Both the position numbers and the translations under genes were made by a program. This document shows, one piece after another, positions 8,400 to 16,929 of a stretch of 64,000 nt of DNA. Origin of the DNA: Pseudomonadales bacterium (GTDB lineage Bacteria; Pseudomonadota; Gammaproteobacteria; Pseudomonadales; UBA5862); NCBI GenBank assembly GCA_024234215.1, contig JACKOQ010000001.1:310001-374000 (forward strand), given 5' to 3'. The notes below the pieces were generated by a model. The model ran no database searches and was not told the DNA's origin. It saw only the letters and a list, made by a program, of their open reading frames with translations. Position 1 is the first letter of the stretch. Every line of letters starts with the position of its first letter.

Positions 8400-8443
8400 T
8401 TGCACAGCGCGAGTGCTCTTTGCTAGATTGACCGGAACAATAA
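8400..8443 (+). promoter_or_regulatory. Candidate promoter and Hfq/Crc-type CA motif before the CoA-ester operon
   Basis: TTGCAC (8400-8405), an 18-bp spacer and TAGATT (8424-8429) make a plausible sigma-70 promoter. The leader then opens with AACAATAA (8436-8443), an exact match to the AAnAAnAA motif bound by Hfq/Crc in Pseudomonas catabolite repression. The same word occurs before the DUF1302 gene and the second DUF1329 gene. The motif match is direct; the function is inferred. Confidence 0.45.
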
Positions 8444-8504
8444 CAGGCGAGGATGGCGCTGCCGCCATCACTCGACCGGGGAATCAGCCAGAGGATTGGC
8501 GAAC

Positions 8505-9878
8505 ATGATGACCCAGCCGGCTGGATTGACCGCACAGATCGCCGCCCAGGCGGCCCACCGCACCTTCGAGCATCTACCGGCCAGCATGGTTGCGCTGGCG
8601 AAGCAGTGTCTGCTCGACTGGCTGGGCGTCACGCTGGCGGGCAGCCGTGAACCCCTGGTGGAGACGCTGCTGGCGCAGAGTTGCAGTGAAGGTGGCCGTC
8701 CGCAGGCGACGGCAGTGGGCCACGCACCGCGCGTGAACCGGCTGCAGGCGGCGCTGCTCAATGGCACGGCTTCACATGCCCTCGACTACGATGACGTCAA
8801 CATGGCGATCATTGGGCATCCCACCGCGCCGGTGCTGCCGGCAGCCTTGGCACTGGCCGAGGTGCAGGGTGCTTCGGGACAGGCGCTGATTGCGGCTTTT
8901 GTCACCGGCTATGAGGTCGAGTGTCGGGTGGGGCTGGCGGTTGGGCTTGATCACTACCACCGTGGCTGGCATGCCACGGCGACGCTCGGCACCTTTGGCG
9001 CAGCGGCGGCAGCGGGCTGGCTGCTCGGATTGCAGCCGGCGCAAATGGCCACGGCATTCGGCATTGCCGGCACCCAGGCGGCGGGCCTGAAATCGATGTT
9101 CGGCACTGCCTGCAAGCCGTTTCAGGTGGGCAAGGCGGCGGCCAACGGCCTGCTGGCGGCAGAGCTGGCGCAGCGTGGTTTCAGCAGCCGGGCCGAGGTG
9201 ATCGAGTGCGAACAGGGCTTTGGCGACACCCAGAGTCGCGACTTTCAGCCAGCGCGCGCACTGTTGCCGGACGATCGATTCCTGCTGGCCGACAACCTGT
9301 TCAAGTACCATGCAGCCTGCTATCTGACCCATTCGAGCATCGAGGCGGTGGCGGGGTTGCGGCAGGCACACCGCCTGACGCCGGAGCAGGTGAAGGAGGT
9401 GGTGCTGCATGTCGATGCCGGCCATCTGAAGGTCTGTGCCATCCCCGCACCGACCACAGGTCTGGAGAGCAAGTTCAGCCTGCGTCATGCCGCCGCACTG
9501 GCCCTGACCGGCATCGACACTGCAGCGCTCGGCAGCTACAGCGATGCGCTGGCCAACCGCACCGATCTGGTGGCGCTGCGTGAGCGGGTGCGGCTTGAGA
9601 CCAGCGGTTCGATCAAGGGGTCGGCCGCATTGGTCGAGCTCATCACCACCCAGGGCGCCCATTTTCAGCAGCAGGTCGATGTCGGCGTGCCGCTGCGTGA
9701 CCTCGACCTGCAGTGGCAGAAGCTGGCGGCGAAGTTCCGGGCACTGACGCTGCCGATCCTCGGCGCCGAACGCAGCGAAATGCTGCTGGCGCTCGTCGGG
9801 CGACTGGAGACGCTCCCGTCACTCGATCCGCTGTTTGCCCTGCTCTCTGCTTCCGATCACAGCGCCAACAGGATGTAA
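8505..9878 (+). CDS. MmgE/PrpD family protein, first gene of the CoA-ester operon
   Basis: 457 aa from an ATG with GAGG 10 nt upstream; a TTG at 8496 is in frame but sits too close to the ribosome site. The MmgE/PrpD fold covers 2-methylcitrate dehydratase, cis-aconitate decarboxylase and related enzymes acting on branched tri- and dicarboxylates. Visible family blocks are CLLDWLGVTLAGS, NGTASHALDYDD, FVTGYEVECRVGLAVG, GWHATATLGTFGAAAAA and KPFQVGKAAANGLLAAELA. Only 2 bp separate it from the next gene and the following genes overlap, so it belongs to one pathway. From memory, an MmgE/PrpD gene also sits in the Pseudomonas itaconate-degradation cluster with acyl-CoA dehydrogenase, MaoC, CaiB and lyase genes. 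The substrate cannot be fixed from sequence. Confidence 0.85.
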   Translation: MMTQPAGLTAQIAAQAAHRTFEHLPASMVALAKQCLLDWLGVTLAGSREPLVETLLAQSCSEGGRPQATAVGHAPRVNRLQAALLNGTASHALDYDDVNMAIIGHPTAPVLPAALALAEVQGASGQALIAAFVTGYEVECRVGLAVGLDHYHRGWHATATLGTFGAAAAAGWLLGLQPAQMATAFGIAGTQAAGLKSMFGTACKPFQVGKAAANGLLAAELAQRGFSSRAEVIECEQGFGDTQSRDFQPARALLPDDRFLLADNLFKYHAACYLTHSSIEAVAGLRQAHRLTPEQVKEVVLHVDAGHLKVCAIPAPTTGLESKFSLRHAAALALTGIDTAALGSYSDALANRTDLVALRERVRLETSGSIKGSAALVELITTQGAHFQQQVDVGVPLRDLDLQWQKLAAKFRALTLPILGAERSEMLLALVGRLETLPSLDPLFALLSASDHSANRM

Positions 9879-9880
9879 CG

Positions 9881-10378
9881 ATGTCCCAATCCCATGAGTT
9901 CATGAACCGCGCAGTATTGAGGCCCAAGGGCAATCAGTACGAAGACTTCACCCTCGGGCAGCAGTTCGAGCACCACTGGGGGCGCACCCTCAACGAGGGT
10001 GACAACTCGCTCTTCACCACCTTGACGATGAATTACAACCCGCTCTACTTCAACCAGCCCTATGCCGAGGGGCATGGCCATCCGGCCATCGTGGTCAACC
10101 ACATGCTGGTCTTCACCACGGTCTTTGGTCTGTCGGTGGAGGATCTGAGCGAGGCGGGCGGGTTGTTCCTTGGCGTCGAGGCGCTCAGTTTTCACCGCGA
10201 AGTCTATCCGGGCGACACGCTGACTGCCCGCAGCGAGGTGCTCGACAAGCGGGAGTCGAGCTCCCACCCCGACAGCGGCATCGTCACCTGGCACACCTCG
10301 GGTTACAACCAGCGTGGCGAGCTGGTGATCGACTTTCGCCGCACCAACATGGTCAAAAAGCGGGAGGCCAAGGGATGA
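9881..10378 (+). CDS. MaoC-like single-hotdog hydratase (copy 1), Mch-like
   Basis: 165 aa, one hotdog domain. It opens with YEDFTLGQQFEHHWGRTLNEGD and contains VYPGDTLTARSEVLD and GYNQRGELVIDFRRTN, the layout of the mesaconyl-CoA (beta-methylmalyl-CoA) hydratase family. Where canonical R-hydratases have GDxNPxH, this protein reads MNYNPLYF, so the catalytic Asp and His are Asn and Tyr. Known mesaconyl-CoA hydratases are about twice this length with two hotdog halves, so this protein may pair with the second MaoC gene. It ends in an ATGA overlap with the acyl-CoA dehydrogenase gene. Likely role: hydration of an unsaturated CoA ester. Confidence 0.8.
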   Translation: MSQSHEFMNRAVLRPKGNQYEDFTLGQQFEHHWGRTLNEGDNSLFTTLTMNYNPLYFNQPYAEGHGHPAIVVNHMLVFTTVFGLSVEDLSEAGGLFLGVEALSFHREVYPGDTLTARSEVLDKRESSSHPDSGIVTWHTSGYNQRGELVIDFRRTNMVKKREAKG

Positions 10379-11538
10379 GCCATCTCACCGAAGAGCGGTT
10401 GATGATTCAGGAGGCCGCGCGGCAGTTCAGCATGAAAGAGGTGCTGCCGGTGGCCAACGAACTCGATCCGATCCAGGGCGACATCCCGATGGCGCTGCGA
10501 CAGAAGCTGGCCGACATGGGCTATTTCGGCATCACCATCGATCCGCAATATGGCGGCATGGGGCTGGGCTGCTTCGAGTACTGCCTGATCACCGAGGAGC
10601 TGTCACGGGGCTGGATGAGCGTGGCCAGCCTGATTGCCCGGGCCAACGGCCTGGGCGGCGCCAGCCAGCTCAGCGAGGCACAGCGCCGCGACATCCTGCC
10701 GCGCACGGTGCGCGGTGAGTATCTGGGCGCCTTCGCGCTGTCGGAACCGGGCGCCGGCTCCGATGTGGCCGGACTCAGCTGCCGGGCGGTGCGCGACGGC
10801 AACGACTGGGTGATCAGCGGCAACAAATATTGGTGCACCTTTGCCGATGGCGCCGACTACATCCAGGTGCTCTGTCGCACCGCGCCCCTCGACCCGAAGC
10901 GACGTCATGCCGGCATCAGTTCGATTCGCATCGAAAAGCCGCGCGGCGAACTGCCGGCCGGCTGCAAGGGGGCACCGATTCCGAAGATCGGTTACTTCGG
11001 CTGGAAGACCTGGGAGCTGGCCTTCGATGGCTGTCGGGTACCGCTCGACAATCTGATGGGTGAGGAGGGGGCGGCCTTCTATGCGATTTCGCAGGGGCTG
11101 ACCGTGGCCCGCGCCCACACCGCCGCCCGGGCGATCGGTCTGGCGCGCGGCGCGCTCGAGGATGCGCTCAAGTATGCACAGCAGCGCGAGCAGTTCGGCC
11201 GGCCGATCGGCGAATTCCAGGCGATCCGCTTCAAGCTGGCCACGATGGCCACAGAGATCGAGGCGGCACGGCAGTTGATGTATCACGTCTGTGACCTGAT
11301 CGACCGCGGTGGCCGCTGCGACAAGGAGGCCGGCATGGCCAAATATTTCGCCACCGAGATGGCGGAGCGGGTCACCTCGGAAGCGATGCAGATTTTCGGT
11401 GGCGCCGGCTACACCAAGCTCCATGCGGTCGAGCGCTACTGGCGTGACGCCCGCCTGACCAAGATCTTCGAAGGCACCTCGGAGATCCAGCAACGCATCA
11501 TCGCCGACCATCTGCTCGGCAAGGGGAAATCAGCATGA
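10375..11538 (+). CDS. Acyl-CoA dehydrogenase, candidate methylsuccinyl-CoA dehydrogenase
   Basis: 387 aa, a full-length flavin acyl-CoA dehydrogenase. FAD and substrate blocks are present: GAFALSEPGAGSDVAGL, WVISGNKYWCTFADGAD, YAQQREQFGRPIGEFQAI, MQIFGGAGYTK and the catalytic Glu366 in IFEGTSEIQQ. The family makes alpha,beta-unsaturated CoA esters and passes electrons to ETF. Its overlaps with MaoC genes on both sides (ATGA at each end) imply that its product is hydrated by them. In the proposed route it would oxidise methylsuccinyl-CoA to mesaconyl-CoA. Other short or branched acyl-CoAs cannot be excluded. Confidence 0.9.
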   Translation: MSHLTEERLMIQEAARQFSMKEVLPVANELDPIQGDIPMALRQKLADMGYFGITIDPQYGGMGLGCFEYCLITEELSRGWMSVASLIARANGLGGASQLSEAQRRDILPRTVRGEYLGAFALSEPGAGSDVAGLSCRAVRDGNDWVISGNKYWCTFADGADYIQVLCRTAPLDPKRRHAGISSIRIEKPRGELPAGCKGAPIPKIGYFGWKTWELAFDGCRVPLDNLMGEEGAAFYAISQGLTVARAHTAARAIGLARGALEDALKYAQQREQFGRPIGEFQAIRFKLATMATEIEAARQLMYHVCDLIDRGGRCDKEAGMAKYFATEMAERVTSEAMQIFGGAGYTKLHAVERYWRDARLTKIFEGTSEIQQRIIADHLLGKGKSA

Positions 11539-12014
11539 AACTCTCCGCAATGACCGCCCGCGACAACTACTTCGAGGATTTCACCGTCGGCGACGTGATG
11601 AAACATGCCCGCAGCAAGACCATCTCGGTGATGGAGAATGTGCTGCTGACCAACCTGGTGATGAACACCGCCCAGGGCCACTTCAATGAGGAGAGCATGA
11701 AGGGCTCCGCCTTCGGTCAGCGCATCACCTTCGGCGGCTGCACCGCCTCGCTGATCATCGGACTCACCAGCCAGGACACCAGCGAGAATGCCCTGACCGA
11801 GCTGGGGCTCGACAGGATCCGCTTCAAGCATCCGGTGCTGCATGAAGACACCCTGACCGCCTACACCGAAGTGCTCGAAGTGAAGCCGGCACAGCGCGAG
11901 GATGCCGGCGAGGTGCGCTTCAGACATTGGGGGGTCAACCAGCGCGGGCAGGTGGTGTTCGAGGGCGAGCGGCGCACGCTGGTGAAGCGGCGCAGCCACT
12001 GGGGCGCACGATGA
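11535..12014 (+). CDS. MaoC-like single-hotdog hydratase (copy 2)
   Basis: 159 aa, paralogous to the first MaoC protein: YFEDFTVGDVMKHARSKTIS at the N-terminus, LHEDTLTAYTEVLEV and GVNQRGQVVFEGERRTLV at the C-terminus. The canonical GDxNPxH motif is replaced by MNTAQGHF, which keeps a His but lacks the Asp; the first copy lacks both. Two half-size proteins with complementary defects in one operon suggest a heteromer equal to the two-domain mesaconyl-CoA hydratases. Alternatively each acts on a different CoA isomer. It overlaps both neighbours by ATGA. Confidence 0.78.
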   Translation: MKLSAMTARDNYFEDFTVGDVMKHARSKTISVMENVLLTNLVMNTAQGHFNEESMKGSAFGQRITFGGCTASLIIGLTSQDTSENALTELGLDRIRFKHPVLHEDTLTAYTEVLEVKPAQREDAGEVRFRHWGVNQRGQVVFEGERRTLVKRRSHWGAR

Positions 12015-13243
12015 AACCGCTGTCGGGCCCGGGAGCGCTGGCGGGGCTCAGGGTGCTCGATCTGACGATGATGCTCTCCGGCCCCTACTGCACGATGCTG
12101 CTGGCCGATCAGGGCGCCGACGTCATCAAGATCGAGCCGCCCGAGGGCGATGGCACCCGCTACTCCGGTCCCTTTGCCGATGGCGATGCGGCGCGGCTGT
12201 TCGGTGGCTACTTCCACAGCATCAACCGCGGCAAGCGCAGCCTGGTGATCGACCTCAAGCAGGCAGCAGGCAAGGCGCTGTTGCAGCGGCTGGTGCGCGA
12301 TGCCGATGTGCTGGTCGAGAACTTCCGCTCCGGGGTGATGGAGCGGCTGGGCCTCGGCTATGAGCTGCTGGCCGGCATCAATCCGCGGCTGGTCTATGCC
12401 GCCATCCGCGGCTTTGGCGATGGTCGCAACGGCAGCAGCCCCTACGAGGCCTGGCCGGCCTACGATGTGGTGGCGCAGGCGATGGGCGGCATCATGGGCA
12501 TCACCGGACCCGATGCGCAGTCGCCGATGAAGATCGGTCCCGGGGTCGGCGACATCTTTCCGGGTGCGCTCAACGCCTTCGCGATTCTGGCGGCGGTGAT
12601 CCATGCCCGCGCCAGCGGCGAGGGGCAGTTCGTCGATGTCTCGATGACCGATGCCATCCTGTCGCTCTGCGAGCGGATCGTCTACCAGTACTCCTACCAG
12701 GGCACCGTGCCCCACCCCGAGGGCAATGCCCACCCGATGCTCTGCCCGTTCGGGCTGTTCCGCTGCCGTGACGGCTGGGTCACCATCGCCTGCCCGCGCG
12801 AGAATTTCTGGTCGATTCTCTGTGATGAGATGAACCGGCCGGAGCTGGTCAGCCATGAGCGCTACCGCAGCAACATGCAGCGTGCGCTGCACCGCGACGA
12901 GGTCAATGCCGAGGTGGAGCGCTGGACGCTCCGCTTCAGCAAGCAGGAGCTGGTCGACCGGCTCGGCGGCAGGGTGCCGTTCGCGCCGGTCTACGATGTG
13001 GCGGACATCTTCGCCGATCCCCATTTTGCCGCACGGATGCTGGTGCCGGTCGAGCAGCCCGGTGCCGGCCGCGATGTGGTGCTGGCCGGCAGTCCGATCG
13101 GCATGAGCCGAACGCCGCCCGGCATTCGCGGCCGGGGTCCGCTGCTGGGGGAACATGCCGAGCAGGTGCTGGGTGAGTGGGGGCTCACCCCGGCGGAAAT
13201 TGCCCAGTTGCGTGCCGAGGGCGTCATTCAACCGAGTCGATAA
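12011..13243 (+). CDS. CaiB/BaiF family (class III) CoA-transferase
   Basis: 410 aa from the ATG overlapping the preceding stop. Family signatures: LAGLRVLDLTMMLSGPYCTM, LADQGADVIKIEPPEGD, INRGKRSLVIDLK, DVLVENFRSGVMERLGLGYE, and the catalytic Asp181 in KIGPGVGDIFPGALNA. Class III enzymes move CoA between carboxylic acids through an aspartyl-CoA anhydride. Here it could activate mesaconate, methylsuccinate or itaconate with another CoA ester, or shift CoA within mesaconyl-CoA (C1 to C4) as Mct does in the 3-hydroxypropionate bicycle. The neighbours support a C5 dicarboxylate but do not choose between these. Confidence 0.88.
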   Translation: MKPLSGPGALAGLRVLDLTMMLSGPYCTMLLADQGADVIKIEPPEGDGTRYSGPFADGDAARLFGGYFHSINRGKRSLVIDLKQAAGKALLQRLVRDADVLVENFRSGVMERLGLGYELLAGINPRLVYAAIRGFGDGRNGSSPYEAWPAYDVVAQAMGGIMGITGPDAQSPMKIGPGVGDIFPGALNAFAILAAVIHARASGEGQFVDVSMTDAILSLCERIVYQYSYQGTVPHPEGNAHPMLCPFGLFRCRDGWVTIACPRENFWSILCDEMNRPELVSHERYRSNMQRALHRDEVNAEVERWTLRFSKQELVDRLGGRVPFAPVYDVADIFADPHFAARMLVPVEQPGAGRDVVLAGSPIGMSRTPPGIRGRGPLLGEHAEQVLGEWGLTPAEIAQLRAEGVIQPSR

Positions 13244-13259
13244 ATCAGGAGTCTGCACC

Positions 13260-14171
13260 ATGCATCAACGCCCGCAACGGCCGCGCCGCTCCCAACTGGC
13301 GGTGCCCGGCAGCGATGACAAGAAGATGGCCAAGGCGGCGCAGAGCCGGGCCGACCATGTCTTTCTCGATCTGGAGGATGCCGTGGCGCCATCGGCCAAG
13401 AAGCCGGCCCGGCAGCAGATCGTCACGGCGCTGACCACGCTCGACTGGGGCCACAAGGTGCGCTGCGTGCGCATCAACGATCTGGAGACCCGCTACGCCT
13501 ATGGCGACATCATCGAGGTGGTCAGCGGCGCCCGCGACCAGCTCGATGTGCTGATGATCCCGAAGGTGAAGCGGGCGGCCGACGTGATCTGGGTCGACAT
13601 CCTGCTGAGTCAGCTGGAGGCCGACCTCGGCCTCGACAGACCGATCGGCATCGAGGTGCTGATCGAGGAGGTCGAGGCGATGATGCGGGTCGAGGAGATC
13701 GCCTTCTCCAGCCCCCGGCTGGAGGCGCTGATCTTCGGCATGGGCGACTATTCCGCTTCGCAGGGCATCGATGTGCGGGCGATCGGTGGCGCCACCAGCT
13801 ACCCCGGCGATCTCTGGCACTACCAGCGCAACAAGATGGTGATCGCCGCCCGCGCCGCCGGCATCGATCCGATCGATGGCCCGTTCGGCAATTTCAGGAA
13901 CGAGGAGGGCTATCGCGAGGAGTGCCGGCGCGCGCTGACGCTCGGTTGCGTTGGCAAGTGGGCGATTCATCCGGCGCAGATCGAGCCGGCGCTGGAGATC
14001 TTCACCCCCGATCCGGCCGATGTGGCCCGCGCCCGCAAGATGGACGAGGCCTATGCCGAGGCCGAGGCCGCCGGCATCGGTGCGATTCAGGTCGATGGCG
14101 TGCTGGTCGACGCCGCCTCGGTGCGCATCCAGCGCAACATCGTCAGGCGGGCCAATCTGGTCGGCGTCTGA
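13260..14171 (+). CDS. HpcH/HpaI aldolase family, malyl-CoA/beta-methylmalyl-CoA lyase-like
   Basis: 303 aa; AGGAG lies 8 nt before the ATG. This CitE-like TIM barrel carries SQLAVPGSDDKKMAKA, DHVFLDLEDAVAP, VRCVRINDLET, the metal ligands in GIEVLIEEVEAM (Glu) and IFGMGDYSASQGID (Asp), and the long C-terminal block PIDGPFGNFRNEEGYREECR ... GKWAIHPAQI. The last block is typical of L-malyl-CoA/beta-methylmalyl-CoA lyases (Mcl1). These cleave beta-methylmalyl-CoA to glyoxylate and propionyl-CoA, or malyl-CoA to glyoxylate and acetyl-CoA. Citramalyl-CoA lyase activity (acetyl-CoA plus pyruvate) is the main alternative. It closes the carbon-breaking part of the operon. Confidence 0.86.
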   Translation: MHQRPQRPRRSQLAVPGSDDKKMAKAAQSRADHVFLDLEDAVAPSAKKPARQQIVTALTTLDWGHKVRCVRINDLETRYAYGDIIEVVSGARDQLDVLMIPKVKRAADVIWVDILLSQLEADLGLDRPIGIEVLIEEVEAMMRVEEIAFSSPRLEALIFGMGDYSASQGIDVRAIGGATSYPGDLWHYQRNKMVIAARAAGIDPIDGPFGNFRNEEGYREECRRALTLGCVGKWAIHPAQIEPALEIFTPDPADVARARKMDEAYAEAEAAGIGAIQVDGVLVDAASVRIQRNIVRRANLVGV

Positions 14172-14201
14172 TCCTCAACCCCGTACCCAAGGAGAGCCCC
14201 C

Positions 14202-14969
14202 ATGCGATTGCACAACCAGAGAATCATCGTCACCGGTGGCGGTTCCGGTTTCGGCAAGGCGATGAGCCAGCGCTTTGCCGAGGAGGGCGCCCGGCTGCTG
14301 CTGGCCGACTTCAGTGCCGAGCGCGGCATGGCCGTGGTCGAGGAGATTCGCCGCGCCGGCGGCGAGGCGCACTTCTGCCAGATCGACGTGGCGCAGGCCG
14401 ATCAGGTGAAGGCGATGGTGGCGCAGGCTGTCACGCTGTGGGGCGGGCTCGACGTGATGGTCAACAACGCCGGCTACACCCATGCCACCATGCCGCTCGA
14501 TGCGGTCAGCGAGGCCGACTATGACCGGGTCTTTGCCGTCAACGTCAAGTCGATCTACCTGAGCAGCCGGGAGGTGGTGCCGCTGTTCCGCGCCCAGGGA
14601 GAGGGGGTGATTCTCAACACCGCCTCGACTGCCGGGCTGCGGCCGCGCCCCAACCTCGCCTGGTACAACGCCAGCAAGGGGGCGGTGATCACCCTCACCA
14701 AGTCGATGGCGATCGAACTGGCGCCGGCCAAGGTGCGCGTCAACTGCCTCTGCCCGGTGGTGGCCAACACGCCGATGCTGGGCGATTTCATCGGTGACCA
14801 CGCGCGCAACACGCCGGAGACCCGTGCCGCGATGGGGGCCGGCATTCCGCTCGGGCGTCTGACCGAGCCGCAGGATGTGGCCAATGCCGCGCTCTATCTG
14901 GTGTCGGACGAGGCGCAGTTCATCACCGGTGTTGCGCTGGAGGTCGACGGCGGCCGCTGCATCAGTTAG
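14202..14969 (+). CDS. Short-chain dehydrogenase/reductase, last gene of the operon
   Basis: 255 aa with GGAGAG 5 nt before the ATG. A classical SDR: TGGGSGFG (11-18) for NAD(P), NNAG (88-91), catalytic Ser142, Tyr155 and Lys159, and C-terminal ALEVDGGRCIS. It lies 30 bp after the lyase gene on the same strand, so it probably serves the same pathway, perhaps by oxidising a hydroxyacid precursor. The substrate cannot be inferred. Its stop overlaps the convergent acetyltransferase gene. Confidence 0.85.
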   Translation: MRLHNQRIIVTGGGSGFGKAMSQRFAEEGARLLLADFSAERGMAVVEEIRRAGGEAHFCQIDVAQADQVKAMVAQAVTLWGGLDVMVNNAGYTHATMPLDAVSEADYDRVFAVNVKSIYLSSREVVPLFRAQGEGVILNTASTAGLRPRPNLAWYNASKGAVITLTKSMAIELAPAKVRVNCLCPVVANTPMLGDFIGDHARNTPETRAAMGAGIPLGRLTEPQDVANAALYLVSDEAQFITGVALEVDGGRCIS

Positions 14970-15574
14970 TCGAGCGGCGCGGGATCGTCGCTGGCGGCCC
15001 AGCCGGCTGCCAGCGCCGGCCAGTCGCTGGCGACGATGCTGTAGATCAGCGAGTCGCGGATTCGGCCGCTCGGCATCACCATGTGGTGGCGCAACAGCCC
15101 CTCGCGCAGTGCGCCGATCTTCTCCAGCGCCCGCTGCGACTGCCGGTTCAACAGGTCGGTGTGGAACTCCACCCGCAGCGCACCCAGAGCGGTGAAGGCG
15201 TGGTCGAGCATCAGCCACTTCATCTGCCGGTTGATGCCGCGTCCGCGCCACTGCTGGCCGAGCCAGCTGTAGCCGATCTCCAGCCGGCGATGCGGTGGCA
15301 CTGCGCGGCAGAAGCGGGTGGTACCGGCCACCTGGGCAGTGGCGCGCTCGATGACGACGAAGGGTAGCGCCCGCCCGGCGGCCTGCTCGTCCAGCGCCTC
15401 GGCAATGTAGTGGGCCATCCGCTGCGGGGCCGGAATCGCCGTGTGCGGATGCAGGTCGAGCCGCTGCGCCGCCACCAGTGCCGCCAGCGGGTCGGCGTCC
15501 TCCACCGCCAGCGGGCGCAGCGTGACCAGACTGCCTTCGAGCGTCACCGGTTGCAGCGCAAAGGGCCTATCCAC
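14966..15574 (-). CDS. GNAT family N-acetyltransferase (RimJ/RimL type)
   Basis: 202 aa from a GTG (15572-15574) with GAGG 7 nt upstream; an ATG 13 codons earlier lacks a ribosome site. The fold is shown by LVTLRPLAVEDADPLAALV, RLEIGYSWLGQQWRGRGINR (acetyl-CoA loop Q/RxxGxG) and a C-terminal half with NRQSQRALEKIGALREGLL. This subgroup acetylates protein N-termini or small amines; the target is unknown. It converges with the SDR gene, overlapping by 3 nt, and is divergent from regB. Confidence 0.85.
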   Translation of the reverse strand: MDRPFALQPVTLEGSLVTLRPLAVEDADPLAALVAAQRLDLHPHTAIPAPQRMAHYIAEALDEQAAGRALPFVVIERATAQVAGTTRFCRAVPPHRRLEIGYSWLGQQWRGRGINRQMKWLMLDHAFTALGALRVEFHTDLLNRQSQRALEKIGALREGLLRHHMVMPSGRIRDSLIYSIVASDWPALAAGWAASDDPAPLD

Positions 15575-15663
15575 CGCATGACCTCGTCGGCTGTGGCTGG
15601 CAGGCCGCGACAAATGGTCGCAGCCGCTGCGTCGCTGACAATGCGGTCGTTATACTTCGCGTC

Positions 15664-16929
15664 ATGTCCTGGTCATCCTTCATGCTGATTCCCGCGGGTG
15701 GCCGCGCCGAGATGCTGGCGCGGCTGCTGGTGTTGCGCATCATCTACCTGAGTCTGACTGCGGTTGCCACGGTCGCGGTCGCGCTCTGGCTGGAGCTGCT
15801 GCTGCCCTACTGGATTCTCGCCGCCCTGCTGCTGGCCGGTGTGCTGAGCGTGCTGTTCAACTTTGCCCGACTGCGGTTGCCGTTTCCAGTGACCGAGGGC
15901 GAGCTGGCGGCCCATCTGGCGATCGACCTGCTGCTGCTGAGCGCGATTCTGGCGATCTCCGGCGGCTCGACCAACCCGCTGATCTCCTTCTATCTGGTGC
16001 TGCTGGCGATCGCCAGCGCGATTCTGCCGGGGCGCTTCAGCTATCCGCTGATGGCAACGGCGATTCTGGTCTATTCGGCCTACCTGCTGCACGATCTGGA
16101 CGACTCCGCCCACCACCTGCACAACCCCAATGCCTTTCGCCTGCATCTGGTCGGCATGTGGGTGATCTTCGTCATGAGTGCATTGCTGATCACGCTGTTC
16201 GTCAGCCGTCTGGCGCAGGCGGTGCGCGAGCGCGATCTGGCGCTCAATCAGGCGCGCGAGGCGGTGCTGCGCAACGAGCAACTGGTGGCGATCGGCACGC
16301 TGGCCGCCGGCACCGCCCATGCGCTCGGCACGCCACTGTCGACGATGCTGCTGCTGCTGGAAGCGCTGAAGGAGGAGTCGCTGGAGCCGCCGGCGGAACG
16401 GCTGGTGGCGCAGTTGAGCGAGCAGACCGAGCGCTGCCGTGACGAGCTGGAGCAGTTGAAGCAGGAGGCCAGCGCGGCGGCCGAACCGGCACCGCAGTGG
16501 CAGCCGTTCGACCAGTTGGCCGAGCTGCTGCGACAGCGGCTGCTGCTGCGTGCGCCGGACCGGCTGCGCCAGTTCACCCTGGAGGGCAGTCAGCCGGCGC
16601 CCCGGTTGCAGGTCGACCCCAGCCTGCTGCATGCGCTGCTCAACCTGCTGGAGAATGCGTTGCAGGCCTCGAAGCAGGGCATCGAGGTCTGCTGCCGCTG
16701 GCGGGCCGGCGAAGGGCAGATTCTGATCGATGACGATGGTCCGGGCATCGATCCGGCGGTGATGGAGCGGCTGGGCGAGCCCTTCATCACCGCCCGTCCC
16801 GGCGGTCTTGGCCTGGGGCTCTTCATCGCCAACGCCACCCTCGAACGGCGTGGCGGCAGGGTGACCCTGACGCAGCGCGCCAAGGCGGCCGGCACCCACA
16901 CCTGCATCACGCTGCCGTTGCAGCCATGA
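15664..16929 (+). CDS. regB: Redox-sensing histidine kinase RegB/PrrB (RoxS)
   Basis: 421 aa, membrane-bound. Five or six helices cover residues 20-182, including GGSTNPL (100-106), which matches the quinone-binding GGxxNPF loop of RegB. The H-box LAAGTAHALGTPLSTM puts the phosphorylated His at 219; Cys258 in QTERCRDELEQ matches the redox-active Cys265 of Rhodobacter RegB. ATPase boxes follow (NLLENALQAS, DDDGPGIDP, GGLGLGLFIA). The kinase responds to quinone pool and oxygen and phosphorylates RegA, with which it overlaps by ATGA. TATACT at 15651-15656 lies only 8 nt from the ATG, so the transcript is nearly leaderless or starts elsewhere. Confidence 0.93.
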   Translation: MSWSSFMLIPAGGRAEMLARLLVLRIIYLSLTAVATVAVALWLELLLPYWILAALLLAGVLSVLFNFARLRLPFPVTEGELAAHLAIDLLLLSAILAISGGSTNPLISFYLVLLAIASAILPGRFSYPLMATAILVYSAYLLHDLDDSAHHLHNPNAFRLHLVGMWVIFVMSALLITLFVSRLAQAVRERDLALNQAREAVLRNEQLVAIGTLAAGTAHALGTPLSTMLLLLEALKEESLEPPAERLVAQLSEQTERCRDELEQLKQEASAAAEPAPQWQPFDQLAELLRQRLLLRAPDRLRQFTLEGSQPAPRLQVDPSLLHALLNLLENALQASKQGIEVCCRWRAGEGQILIDDDGPGIDPAVMERLGEPFITARPGGLGLGLFIANATLERRGGRVTLTQRAKAAGTHTCITLPLQP

